DNA of 64,000 nucleotides from Prolixibacteraceae bacterium UBA1413 (GTDB taxonomy: Bacteria; Bacteroidota; Bacteroidia; Bacteroidales; Prolixibacteraceae): the NCBI GenBank assembly GCA_002304925.1, contig DBPT01000032.1, positions 69,202 to 133,201 of the forward strand. The letters are read 5' to 3'. The translations under genes were made by a program, and so were the position numbers. This document shows positions 24,221 through 32,813 of the stretch, piece by piece. The first letter of the stretch is position 1. The number at the start of each line of letters is the position of its first letter. The notes below the pieces were generated by a model. The model was given only the letters and a program-made list of their open reading frames with translations, was not told the DNA's origin and did no database searches.

Positions 24221-25708
24221 TTATCCTTTTTTCTTTTTTAATATTGAGAGAAGTTCCTTTTTTTCGAGGCCTGAAATGATGCCCAGAAAGGCCAGCAACA
24301 GCAGTGAATTGAGGAAGTATTTAAGGGCCGGGAATAGTGGGGCGGAAAAGCGTGACAGAATATACATAAGGATGGCTGCGGCAAAATAGATGCCGATCCG
24401 TTTCAGGTCGTATGGGATGGGGTAGTATTTTTGTCCCCAGAAATAATTAATTACCATCATGATAAAGAAACAGATGAAGACCGTGATGGCTGATCCCATA
24501 TATCCTATGAGGGGAATCAGCAGGAAATTGAGGAGGATGGTGATGACGGCGCCTGTTAGGGCGATATAGGCGCCGTACCAGGTGCGGTCTTTTAGTTTGT
24601 ACCAGATGGAAGCGCTGAAGAAGATGCCGAAAAAGAGATCGGCCATCAGGATGATAGGAACGACTTTGAGTCCGGGATGGTATTCGGGGGGGATCAATAG
24701 TTTGACGATGTCGATGTAAAGGGTCATTCCAAGGAAAATGAGCAATCCGAAAATGATGAAATATTTCATCACTATGGCATAAATTTTCGGATTTTCGGTA
24801 TCTTCGGAGGAGCTGCGGGAAAAGAAAAAGGGCTCAAAGGCATAGCGGAATGCCTGGATAAACATGTTCATGAGCACTCCCAGCTTATAGTTGGCGCCAT
24901 AGATACCCAGTTGGAACATGGGATCTTGTTCGGCAGGAATCAGGAAGGGGATCAGGATTTTGTCGATGTTCTGGTTGACCATTCCGGCCAGGCCGATCAC
25001 CAGAATGGGGAAAGAGTAACCCATCATTTTCCGGAAGAGGGAGCTGTCAAATTCAAGACGCACCGACAGGATTTCGGGCATCAGCAGGAGCAGGGTGGAG
25101 AGTGATGCCAGCAGGTTGGCGATGAAGACATAGCCAACACCGACGGATGGATCATATACCCTGCTAATTATCCCTTCGGGATAATATTGGATAATCAATG
25201 GGCAGAGGGAAAGGAAAAAGAGGTTGAGGCCAATGTTGAGGGCGATGTTGATCAGTTTTACGACGGCAAATTTTACGGGACGGCTTTGCAGCCGCAGTTG
25301 TGCAAACGGAATGGAAGTCACCGCATCAAGACCCACGGTAACCGCCAGCCACCATACAAATTCGGGATGATCCCCGTATTGCATGGCCGTGGCAATCTCC
25401 TTCTTGAACAAAAACATCACCGACAGGAATAACAACGTGGTGGTAAAAAGGGAAATGACCGAAGTGGAAAATACCTTTTCACGGTCATCGCTTTGGGAGG
25501 CAAATCTGAAATATCCGGTTTCCATACCGTAGGTGAGCAGAATAATGGCAAAAGCCACATATCCGTACAGGTTACTGACCACCCCATACTCTTCGGGTCT
25601 GAAAATACCGGCATGATAAGGTACCAGCCACCAGTTCAGAAACCGGCCCACAATGCTGCTGATCCCATAAATGGCTGTATCTCCCAGTAATTTTCTGAAA
25701 GGATTCAA
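24221..25708 (-). CDS. Polysaccharide biosynthesis protein, Wzx-type flippase
   Basis: 495 residues with about 12-14 predicted transmembrane segments spread along the whole length, no signal peptide and a basic C-terminus (KKELLSILKKKKG). The N-terminus MNPFRKLLGDTAIYGISSIV (continuing GRFLNWWLVPYHAGIF) is characteristic of the polysaccharide_synt/MATE-like group that flips undecaprenyl-linked sugars to the outer leaflet. No glycosyltransferases are nearby, so this is a lone member. Specific cargo cannot be inferred. Confidence 0.88.
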   Translation of the reverse strand: MNPFRKLLGDTAIYGISSIVGRFLNWWLVPYHAGIFRPEEYGVVSNLYGYVAFAIILLTYGMETGYFRFASQSDDREKVFSTSVISLFTTTLLFLSVMFLFKKEIATAMQYGDHPEFVWWLAVTVGLDAVTSIPFAQLRLQSRPVKFAVVKLINIALNIGLNLFFLSLCPLIIQYYPEGIISRVYDPSVGVGYVFIANLLASLSTLLLLMPEILSVRLEFDSSLFRKMMGYSFPILVIGLAGMVNQNIDKILIPFLIPAEQDPMFQLGIYGANYKLGVLMNMFIQAFRYAFEPFFFSRSSSEDTENPKIYAIVMKYFIIFGLLIFLGMTLYIDIVKLLIPPEYHPGLKVVPIILMADLFFGIFFSASIWYKLKDRTWYGAYIALTGAVITILLNFLLIPLIGYMGSAITVFICFFIMMVINYFWGQKYYPIPYDLKRIGIYFAAAILMYILSRFSAPLFPALKYFLNSLLLLAFLGIISGLEKKELLSILKKKKG

Positions 25709-25724
25709 AACAATCTTTTTTTAA

Positions 25725-25732
25725 CAAAGATA
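25725..25732 (-). promoter_or_regulatory. Candidate -7 element of the flippase gene
   Basis: TATCTTTG on the minus strand matches TAnnTTTG and lies 16 bases upstream of the ATG at 25708. No convincing -33. Confidence 0.35.
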
Positions 25733-25778
25733 AAATTCAAAATAAAACCGTTTCATTTAATTTCAGGATAGTTCTGTT

Positions 25779-25786
25779 TACTTTTG
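25779..25786 (+). promoter_or_regulatory. Candidate -7 element of the glutamine cyclotransferase gene
   Basis: TACTTTTG matches TAnnTTTG and lies 22 bases before the ATG at 25809, in the divergent spacer shared with the flippase promoter. Confidence 0.4.
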
Positions 25787-25808
25787 CATCAAAAATAGAT
25801 CCGATGGT

Positions 25809-26885
25809 ATGAATAAATGCGCTTTGTCGGTGGTGGTCGTTGTGCTTTCACTGATCTTTATCTGTTCCTGTGCCGGAAAATCAAGACGTCCGTCAAAGCC
25901 GATCATTACGGTGGAACTGACACCTTCCTCCGGACCTCTCGTGGTCGGAAAATCTCTGACCGTTAGTGTAAAATCAAAAGTAAGGGAAGGAACGCTGAAA
26001 AAGACCGATCTTTATCTCAACAACCGACTGCTGGTGACTGAGACTTCCGGTGAATTTTCTTACACCATCACCGAATTACAGGAAACCGGCGTCAACACGC
26101 TCCGGGTCTTTTCGGAGAAAAACGACGGTTCTTCTGCCGTAGTGATCCGGAATTTCACCCTTCTATCCGATGTGGTGCCTGTAAATTACTCGTATACTGT
26201 CATTCGCGACTTTCCGCATGACACGGGACATTTCACCCAGGGATTGGAAATCAGAAATGGATTTTTGTTTGAAGGAACCGGGGAATACGGTACTTCCGCC
26301 ATTTACCGGAAAAATCTCCCTTCCGGCAGGGTGGTCAATTCGGTAAAAATGGATAATCGCTATTTTGGTGAAGGAATTACCATTCTGGAAGATAAAATTT
26401 ACCAGCTCACCTATAAAAACCAGATTGGTTTTGTTTACAATTTAGCAGATTTTGCCCTTGTTGACAGTTTCAGGTATGCATCTAAAGAAGGCTGGGGATT
26501 GACCAACGACGGAAAATCGTTGATTATGAGCGATGGTTCGGCTGTTTTGACATGGATTGATCCTGCCGGTTTTTCCGTTCAAAGGAGTATTCAGGTTGCC
26601 GACCATGAGAAGATTTACCAGTACCTGAATGAACTGGAATATGACAGTGGTTACCTGTGGGCCAATGTATGGGGATCGGAACGGATATTGCGCATAGAAG
26701 CCCGAAGCGGCAGGATTACCGGATATGTCGATCTGAAGGGTCTACTTGGCACACTACCCCTGAATCAGTCGGATCGTCTGGATGTGATGAACGGCATTGC
26801 GCTGATGCCTTCAACAGGTCACCTGCTGGTCACCGGAAAACGGTGGCCCCGGATGTTCGAAATAAAAGTAATCATTTCAGAATAG
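25809..26885 (+). CDS. Glutaminyl-peptide cyclotransferase (plant/bacterial type), lipoprotein
   Basis: 358 residues. Lipoprotein-type signal [20 protein letters not shown], with the modified cysteine at about residue 20-22. Residues about 35-125 are an Ig-like beta region ([20 protein letters not shown]). Residues about 130-355 form the five-bladed glutamine cyclotransferase propeller: [68 protein letters not shown] and [10 protein letters not shown]. It converts N-terminal Gln to pyroglutamate on exported peptides. Its 3' end overlaps the convergent ruvB by 9 bases. Confidence 0.9.
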   Translation: MNKCALSVVVVVLSLIFICSCAGKSRRPSKPIITVELTPSSGPLVVGKSLTVSVKSKVREGTLKKTDLYLNNRLLVTETSGEFSYTITELQETGVNTLRVFSEKNDGSSAVVIRNFTLLSDVVPVNYSYTVIRDFPHDTGHFTQGLEIRNGFLFEGTGEYGTSAIYRKNLPSGRVVNSVKMDNRYFGEGITILEDKIYQLTYKNQIGFVYNLADFALVDSFRYASKEGWGLTNDGKSLIMSDGSAVLTWIDPAGFSVQRSIQVADHEKIYQYLNELEYDSGYLWANVWGSERILRIEARSGRITGYVDLKGLLGTLPLNQSDRLDVMNGIALMPSTGHLLVTGKRWPRMFEIKVIISE

Positions 26886-27902
26886 GGTAGGCGTATCACC
26901 GTAGCGAACCCGACCCAGATGTTTGTAAGCCAATTCTGTCACCTCCCTTCCCCGGGGAGTGCGTTTTAGAAACCCTTCCTTGATCAGGTAGGGTTCATAT
27001 ACCTCTTCAATGGTACCTGCATCCTCTCCCACTGCCGTGGAAATCGTGGAAATGCCAACCGGTCCGCCTCTGAATTTATCAATGATGGTAACCAGGATCC
27101 GGTTATCCATATCGTCAAGTCCGTACTTGTCAATATTAAGTGCTTCCAGAGAATACCTGGTAATGTCAAGGTCAATAACACCGGTTCCCTTTACCTGAGC
27201 GAAGTCACGCACCCTGCGCAACAAGGCGTTCACAATTCGCGGAGTGCCACGGCTTCGGGAAGCAATTTCCAGGGCGGCTGCATCTTCCAGGGGAACATTG
27301 AGTATGACAGCCGATCTTTTTGCAATCTTTGTCAATACCGTCACATCATAATATTCCAGATGAAACTTGATGCCGAACCTGGCCCGTAGCGGAGAAGTGA
27401 GCAACCCCGATCGCGTGGTCGCACCTACCAGAGTAAACGGATTTAACTCCAGTTGTATAGAACGGGCACTGGGTCCTTTGTCAATCAATATGTCAATTCT
27501 GAAATCTTCCATCGCCGAATAGAGATACTCCTCCACCACCGGTGACAAACGGTGTATTTCATCGATGAAAAGAATATCGCGCGATTCCAGATTTGTCAGC
27601 AAACCGGCAAGATCACCCGGTTTATCCAAAACAGGACCCGATGTAACTTTAATGCTTACCCCCATCTCATGGGCAATAATAGAGGATAAGGTGGTTTTCC
27701 CCAGTCCGGGCGGACCGTGAAGCAAAACATGATCAAGGGGTTCCCCGCGCTGACGGGCAGCCTTTACAAAAATCCGCAAATTCTCCACCGTCTGCTCCTG
27801 CCCGTGGAATTCTAAAAATGACAACGGCCTTAACTGATTGTCAAATTCCCGGTCAATATAATCACCTCCCCTGATATCCAGAAAATCGGTCATATCTTCC
27901 AT
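26877..27902 (-). CDS. ruvB: Holliday junction branch migration ATPase RuvB
   Basis: 341-residue AAA+ motor that drives branch migration with RuvA. Walker [11 protein letters not shown] (62-71), Walker [11 protein letters not shown], sensor I VGATTRSG, sensor II/arginine region [17 protein letters not shown], and a C-terminal winged helix with [17 protein letters not shown]. Two near starts exist (MEDM). The upstream response-regulator stop codon (27905-27903) abuts the ruvB ATG directly, so they form an operon. The 3' end overlaps the convergent cyclotransferase gene. ruvA and ruvC are not in the window. Confidence 0.97.
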   Translation of the reverse strand: MEDMTDFLDIRGGDYIDREFDNQLRPLSFLEFHGQEQTVENLRIFVKAARQRGEPLDHVLLHGPPGLGKTTLSSIIAHEMGVSIKVTSGPVLDKPGDLAGLLTNLESRDILFIDEIHRLSPVVEEYLYSAMEDFRIDILIDKGPSARSIQLELNPFTLVGATTRSGLLTSPLRARFGIKFHLEYYDVTVLTKIAKRSAVILNVPLEDAAALEIASRSRGTPRIVNALLRRVRDFAQVKGTGVIDLDITRYSLEALNIDKYGLDDMDNRILVTIIDKFRGGPVGISTISTAVGEDAGTIEEVYEPYLIKEGFLKRTPRGREVTELAYKHLGRVRYGDTPTLF

Positions 27903-28286
27903 TTAAGAAAAATTTAAAGAAGCGAGGATATCATTGAATTTTTGCATGTTGAAAGGCTTCGGGAGATAATCGTTCATCCCGCTTGCCAGACAACGATCTC
28001 TATCATTATCCAATGTATTCGCAGTCAATGCAATGATAATCATCTTCCTTTTACCGTACAACTTTTTCTCCATAACCCGCAACCGCCCTGCAGTCTCATA
28101 ACCATCAATTCCCGGCAGCATCAAATCCATCAGAACAATGTCAAACCATTCACTTTTAAATAATTGCAGCGCACACTCCCCCGAAGAACAAATCTTAATT
28201 TCATGCTTTTTCCTGAGAAGAAAAAAGAGTATCTTCTGGTTCAGGAGATTGTCTTCAATAACAAGTATTTTACGTGATTTAATCAT
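27903..28286 (-). CDS. Single-domain response regulator
   Basis: 127-residue receiver domain without an output domain. The start at 28286 (MIKSRKILVIEDNLLNQKIL) is preferred; a longer frame would add 14 hydrophobic residues. Acidic pair E11/D12, phosphoacceptor D54 (IVLMDLMLPGIDGYE), conserved T88 (IALTAN) and K110 (YLPKPF) are all present, so it should be phosphorylatable. The LxQK segment resembles receivers found at the ends of hybrid kinases. It sits with no gap ahead of ruvB, an unusual pairing. The cognate kinase is unknown. Confidence 0.9.
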   Translation of the reverse strand: MIKSRKILVIEDNLLNQKILFFLLRKKHEIKICSSGECALQLFKSEWFDIVLMDLMLPGIDGYETAGRLRVMEKKLYGKRKMIIIALTANTLDNDRDRCLASGMNDYLPKPFNMQKFNDILASLNFS

Positions 28287-28696
28287 TTTTAAAAAATATA
28301 AAATTAAAAATAAAAATAATGGTAACATGTTAATTGTGTTAATAGCTTTTTACCCTTTTTAATTAACTTCAATTCAACAATTTTACTGATCCCCTTTCAA
28401 CAATTTCCAAATCTTTAAATCATTTAAAATCAATTGTAAATTGATATTTATCACGATTTGTTTATAAGTTGGGCGATATGGTATCTGGATGTAATTAACA
28501 GGAGAAAGTGTGTTGGTATTTTAAAAATAAAAACAACTATTTCAGCTTTGCTTTTTAAAATTAAAGTGCTATAATAATTTGTTTCGTTTTTCCAAATCTA
28601 GAACCAATGAATTTATTCAAATTTTTAAGGTATTTTTGAACATTCTTATTGATGGGTAATTATTATTAAATTTTTGATTTTTAATTTCTTAGGAAA
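28287..28696. other. AT-rich divergent intergenic region
   Basis: 410 bases, very rich in A/T, between the response regulator and the DUF4175 gene. It contains TATTTTTG at 28631-28638 (plus strand), a candidate -7 element about 60 bases before the DUF4175 start. No DnaA-box cluster, hairpin terminator or small gene was recognised. Confidence 0.5.
28631..28638 (+). promoter_or_regulatory. Candidate -7 element of the DUF4175-to-uvrC run
   Basis: TATTTTTG matches TAnnTTTG. The expected -33 TTG is missing at about 19 bases upstream, so support is moderate. Confidence 0.35.
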
Positions 28697-31600
28697 TTGA
28701 TGAATTCCGATTTTAACATACTTAATAGGAAAATTAAGGCATTTAGAAAAAAATACACCCTGTATCAGGTGCTGAGGGGTTTAATGATGACCATACTGCT
28801 TTTTATTGGAGCCTGGCTGTTGCTTAATTTTCTGGAATATAAACTATACATGCCATCACGTTGGAGGAAAATTCTTTTTCTTACAAACCTCTTATTTTTC
28901 GGATTAGTATTTTTGAGGTATGTGATTTATCCGGCAATGCAATTTCTGGGAATGGTAAATGTGTTGAATAGGAGAAAAATATCTGAAATTATTAGACAGT
29001 ATATTCCGGGAGTAAAAGATAAACTTTTGAACATTATAGAATTACATGATAATTTTGAACCGGCTTATTCGAGGGAAATTACCGAAGCGGCCATTTCCCA
29101 AAAAATCAATGACCTCAGGTTTATTGATTTCTCGGGAGCTGTTAGGATGAAAAACCTTCTAACTCTTTTTAATTATCTTATTTTAAGTTTTTTTATTGTT
29201 ATTTCCCTTTATTTTATTGATAGTTCTGTTATTACAGGTCCTGGGAACCGTATTATTCACTTTAATCGAGAGTTTGTAAAGCCTTCACCTTATGAGTTTG
29301 TGTTACTGAATAATGGACTGATCGTAAAAAAAGGAGAAAATTTTATTGTGAAGGTTGAATGCCGGGGAAAAAATATTCCTTCGATTGTTTTCATCAATAT
29401 CGGTGGAAACAATTTTGTGATGAAATATACCGGTAATAATAGGTTTGAATATGAATTGTCCTCTGTACTGAGGTCTGTTGGGTTTTATTTTACCGACCTT
29501 GTATTTAATTCTGTTAATTATGAGCTGAAGGTTATTCCGATACCTGTTATAAATGAATTTTCGGTAGAAATAAATCCTCCGGCTTATACTGGTTTACCGG
29601 GTATGAAACTTGAAAATATCGGGGACCTTAAAATTGCGGCAGGAAGCCTGGTTACCTGGAATTTTAATTGTTTTGATACAGATTCACTAATAATTAGAAT
29701 TAAAGAAGGTACATTTTATCAAGGAGAGAAAATAAATGACAGGAATTTTACTGTGACCGGACAGTTTAAAAAGCCAACTGAATACGAAGTTCTGGTAAGA
29801 AATTTAAAAACGGAGTTTGAATCTGCAATGAACTTTGTGATATCTGTTACTGAGGATTATTTTCCAGAAATTAAGGTTCTTAGAACGGAGGATTCAGTAA
29901 GAATGACCCGTTTTTATTTCAAGGGTAGTATTTTTGACGATTATGGTTTTTCGGGTCTTAAATTTCATTTAAATATTGAGGCAGAAGATAGCTCATTTTC
30001 TATACCTTTTGTTCCATTACTGAACAACCAGGGTTTTTATTATACTGTTGATTTTAAGGATTATATTAAAATTGGTGACAGAATGGATTACTACTTCTCC
30101 GTTACCGATAATGATCAGGTAAATGGTCCCAAAACAACAACCTCTGATAGTTTTGTCTTTTTGTTTCCTGACCAAGGAATGATCGGTGGAAAGCAGAAGG
30201 AAGAGTTTGAAAACATTGAAAAATTAATTGGAGAGAGCCAAAAAATGGTTCGTGAAATAAAAAATGATATCCTGGAATTGCAGAAGAAAAATATGGATAA
30301 CAAATTTTCGGACTGGGAAAGGAACCAATTGGTAGAAGATGTAGTGAATAAAAAAAATATTTTGGAATCCATTCTGGATGAAATAGAAAAGAGGAATAGA
30401 AAATTTAATAATTACCAGAATACGTTTAATGAAGTCAGTGATGAAATTCTGAAAAAACAGGAGCAGATACAGGATTTGCTTGAGGATGTAATGACTGATG
30501 AATTAAGAAAATTGCTTGAAGAATTCAGTAAACTGGCAGAAGACTTTAACAGTAAAATGCTGAATGAACTTAGTAAAAAAATGCATTTTTCTTTTGAAGA
30601 CCTTTCTAAACAACTGGACAGAAATATGGAGATGCTGAAAAAGATCAAAATAGAGCAGGAGTTGGAACAGATTGTCAATAGGGTGGAATTGCTTCAGGAA
30701 AAAGAAGAACAGCTGGCCAATGAGGTGATGGAAAAAAATGATTTTGATTCTGGTATCAAAAATGAAGAAAATAATATATTGGAAATTGAAGATATAAAGC
30801 AGGAGTTGAGTGGCATTCTTGATCGGAACAATGAATTAGAAGAACCTTACTTGTTTGATGATTTTAAGGAAGAATTCCGAGAAATCAAGGATAATATGAA
30901 TAATTCCCTGCTGGAACTAGGGAAGAAAAATAAAAGGCGTTCTTCAGAGAGCATGAAGGAAACAGGAAAAAAACTAGGGAACCTGGCTTTTGCCATGCAG
31001 CGGATGATTGATTCTAACCAAATGGAGGAGAATTCGGAGAACATTCAAAATCTGAAGCAGATTCTGAAGAACCTGGTTTTATTTTCAATCCGTCAGGAAG
31101 AGGTATTGTCGGGGGTTAAAGCAGCGGGAGATGGGGATCCCATTATGCGGGAATTCAGCCGGGAACAAAGAAAACTTGTGGAACAGTCCCAAGTCATTAA
31201 AGATTCAATTTATGGACTGGGAGAAAGAACTGCTGCCTTTGGCAATGTGGTGAATAATGAACTTTTAGCGCTTGAAATCAACCTGGTTCGGTCAGTGGAA
31301 CTTATGGGAGAAGGCTTTTATAAACAGGCTGGCGTTAATCAACAGCTTGTGATGACCGCCGTTAACAATTTGGCACTGATTCTCAGCGATGCGCTTATGC
31401 AGATGGAAGAACAGATGGCGGAAGGAAAGGCCGGCGATCAGAATTGTCGAAAAGGAAAGGGTGGGGGAATGGGTTCCCTTAAACAACAATCAGAAAATCT
31501 TCGAAACCAGTTGGAAAAGATGATTGAACAGATGAAGAAAGGCGATAGCGGGAAGATGAGTCGTGAAATGGCCCAATCGCTGATGGAACATGAGATGATG

Positions 31601-32002
31601 CAACAAATGCTGCGTGATTTGATGAATAACGGAAATATCGGTGACGACGCCAGAAAACAGCTTCAACAGGTTGACCAGTTTCTGGAGCAAAACCGTAGGG
31701 AAATCATGAACAAAAGGATTGGGCCAAACCTTGTGCACCGGCAGAATCAAATATTTACTAGGTTGCTGGAAGCTGAAAAATCGGAAATGGAAAGGGATCA
31801 GGAGAATAAAAGAGAATCCAATACTGCCGATAAAACCTTTTACAGCAATCCTGCCCTGTTTTTTGAAAAGATTCAGGAGAGAACCATAACCTTAGAGAAT
31901 TTTCAACGTAACAGTTTGAAGCTAAATAATTTTTATCAAGACAAGTTTAAAAATTATCTTGAAAAATTCAACTCCCATGCCACTTTCCCGAATGGAAATT
32001 AA
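28697..32002 (+). CDS. DUF4175-family membrane protein with long coiled coil
   Basis: 1101 residues. Three hydrophobic helices at about 28-50, 60-81 and 155-177 (LTLFNYLILSFFIVISLYFI). They are followed by an extracytoplasmic beta-rich region (about 195-500) and then by a long, charged, E/K/N/Q-rich coiled-coil region (about 505-1010, with Met/Gln-rich stretches such as LMEHEMMQQMLRDLMNNG). I recognise the architecture as DUF4175, common in Bacteroidota next to ybeY and mnmG; its function is not established. The gene is markedly AT-rich (sampled lines about 32-33 percent GC). Its stop overlaps the next start by 11 bases, so the genes are coupled. Confidence 0.8.
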   Translation: MMNSDFNILNRKIKAFRKKYTLYQVLRGLMMTILLFIGAWLLLNFLEYKLYMPSRWRKILFLTNLLFFGLVFLRYVIYPAMQFLGMVNVLNRRKISEIIRQYIPGVKDKLLNIIELHDNFEPAYSREITEAAISQKINDLRFIDFSGAVRMKNLLTLFNYLILSFFIVISLYFIDSSVITGPGNRIIHFNREFVKPSPYEFVLLNNGLIVKKGENFIVKVECRGKNIPSIVFINIGGNNFVMKYTGNNRFEYELSSVLRSVGFYFTDLVFNSVNYELKVIPIPVINEFSVEINPPAYTGLPGMKLENIGDLKIAAGSLVTWNFNCFDTDSLIIRIKEGTFYQGEKINDRNFTVTGQFKKPTEYEVLVRNLKTEFESAMNFVISVTEDYFPEIKVLRTEDSVRMTRFYFKGSIFDDYGFSGLKFHLNIEAEDSSFSIPFVPLLNNQGFYYTVDFKDYIKIGDRMDYYFSVTDNDQVNGPKTTTSDSFVFLFPDQGMIGGKQKEEFENIEKLIGESQKMVREIKNDILELQKKNMDNKFSDWERNQLVEDVVNKKNILESILDEIEKRNRKFNNYQNTFNEVSDEILKKQEQIQDLLEDVMTDELRKLLEEFSKLAEDFNSKMLNELSKKMHFSFEDLSKQLDRNMEMLKKIKIEQELEQIVNRVELLQEKEEQLANEVMEKNDFDSGIKNEENNILEIEDIKQELSGILDRNNELEEPYLFDDFKEEFREIKDNMNNSLLELGKKNKRRSSESMKETGKKLGNLAFAMQRMIDSNQMEENSENIQNLKQILKNLVLFSIRQEEVLSGVKAAGDGDPIMREFSREQRKLVEQSQVIKDSIYGLGERTAAFGNVVNNELLALEINLVRSVELMGEGFYKQAGVNQQLVMTAVNNLALILSDALMQMEEQMAEGKAGDQNCRKGKGGGMGSLKQQSENLRNQLEKMIEQMKKGDSGKMSREMAQSLMEHEMMQQMLRDLMNNGNIGDDARKQLQQVDQFLEQNRREIMNKRIGPNLVHRQNQIFTRLLEAEKSEMERDQENKRESNTADKTFYSNPALFFEKIQERTITLENFQRNSLKLNNFYQDKFKNYLEKFNSHATFPNGN

Positions 32003-32393
32003 AATAGCGTCAGAGACATTGGAATTATGCCAGGTTGAGCATTTTTTAAAGGAAGTTTTTATTAAAAATGATGTCAAACCTGATATTTTTTTCAAAGCTC
32101 TATTATGCGTGAACGAAGCCGTGATCAATTCAATCATACATGGGAATAAATTCAATCCGTTAAAGCAAGTCAGAATTCAAAGCTATTCTTGCAAACGATT
32201 TCTTTATTTCAGGATCTCTGATCAGGGGGATGGTTTTGATTATGAGAATCTTCCTGATCCGACCGCCCTTGAAAATTTGAAAAAGGAAACCGGGAGAGGT
32301 ATTTATATTATTAAAAAGATTTCTGACCGGACGGACTTCAGGCAAAAGGGGAGCATTATTGAATTTAAGATAGAATTAGGTGGAGACGATTAA
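31992..32393 (+). CDS. HATPase_c domain protein, RsbW/SpoIIAB-like anti-sigma regulatory kinase
   Basis: About 133 residues from the ATG at 31992 (MEIKIASETLEL); earlier ATGs at 31959 and 31977 lie deeper inside the upstream gene. Single GHKL ATP-binding domain: N box NEAVINSIIHGNKFNPLKQV, G1 box DQGDGFDYENLPDP, G2 box GRGIYIIKKISD. This is the RsbW-type arrangement with no phosphoacceptor domain. Such proteins phosphorylate anti-anti-sigma partners or act as free-standing switch kinases; no STAS partner is visible here. It is embedded in a housekeeping operon. Confidence 0.85.
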   Translation: MEIKIASETLELCQVEHFLKEVFIKNDVKPDIFFKALLCVNEAVINSIIHGNKFNPLKQVRIQSYSCKRFLYFRISDQGDGFDYENLPDPTALENLKKETGRGIYIIKKISDRTDFRQKGSIIEFKIELGGDD

Positions 32394-32808
32394 GTTTTAT
32401 TTTGTGGATGTTCCGCGAATTCGTATTCAACAGGTTTTTGTCAGGGGAGTGATCAGGCAAATAGCCAGAGATGAAAAACACGTTATCGGAGAGATTAATA
32501 TTATATTTTGTACCGACGACTATCTGTTGAATTTAAACAAGTCGTTTCTGGATCATGATTACCTTACCGATATTATCACCTTTGACAACAGCGGGAAGGG
32601 AAAAATTGCCGGTGAACTATATATCAGCGCAGACCGTGTGCGGGAAAACAGTAAGATTTATTCAGTTAGCTTTATGCATGAACTCATGCGGGTAATTATT
32701 CATGGCGTATTACATTTGCTGGGATATAATGATAAGGGAGAGAATGAAATTGAGGTTATGAGGAAGAGGGAGAATTACTACCTTGATTATTGTAATATTG
32801 AATTGTAA
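32380..32808 (+). CDS. ybeY: Endoribonuclease YbeY (rRNA maturation factor)
   Basis: 142 residues. The start is GTG at 32380, overlapping the upstream stop by 14 bases; no ATG gives a complete N-terminus. The metal site IIHGVLHLLGYNDKGENE has the first two histidines, but the third (normally GYDH) is replaced by Asn-Asp. I recall the same replacement in other Bacteroidota YbeY, so it is probably lineage-specific and not a defect. Upstream DYLTDIITFDNSGKGKIAGE is the family core. Acts in 16S rRNA 3' end maturation and ribosome quality control. Confidence 0.92.
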   Translation: METIKFYFVDVPRIRIQQVFVRGVIRQIARDEKHVIGEINIIFCTDDYLLNLNKSFLDHDYLTDIITFDNSGKGKIAGELYISADRVRENSKIYSVSFMHELMRVIIHGVLHLLGYNDKGENEIEVMRKRENYYLDYCNIEL

Positions 32809-32813
32809 GCACA

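Noticed and set aside
28287..28696. Possible replication origin in the AT-rich spacer
   Set aside because: No cluster of TTATNCACA DnaA boxes and no repeated 13-mers; dnaA and dnaN are absent. Isolated TTATCCA-like words occur at scattered positions.
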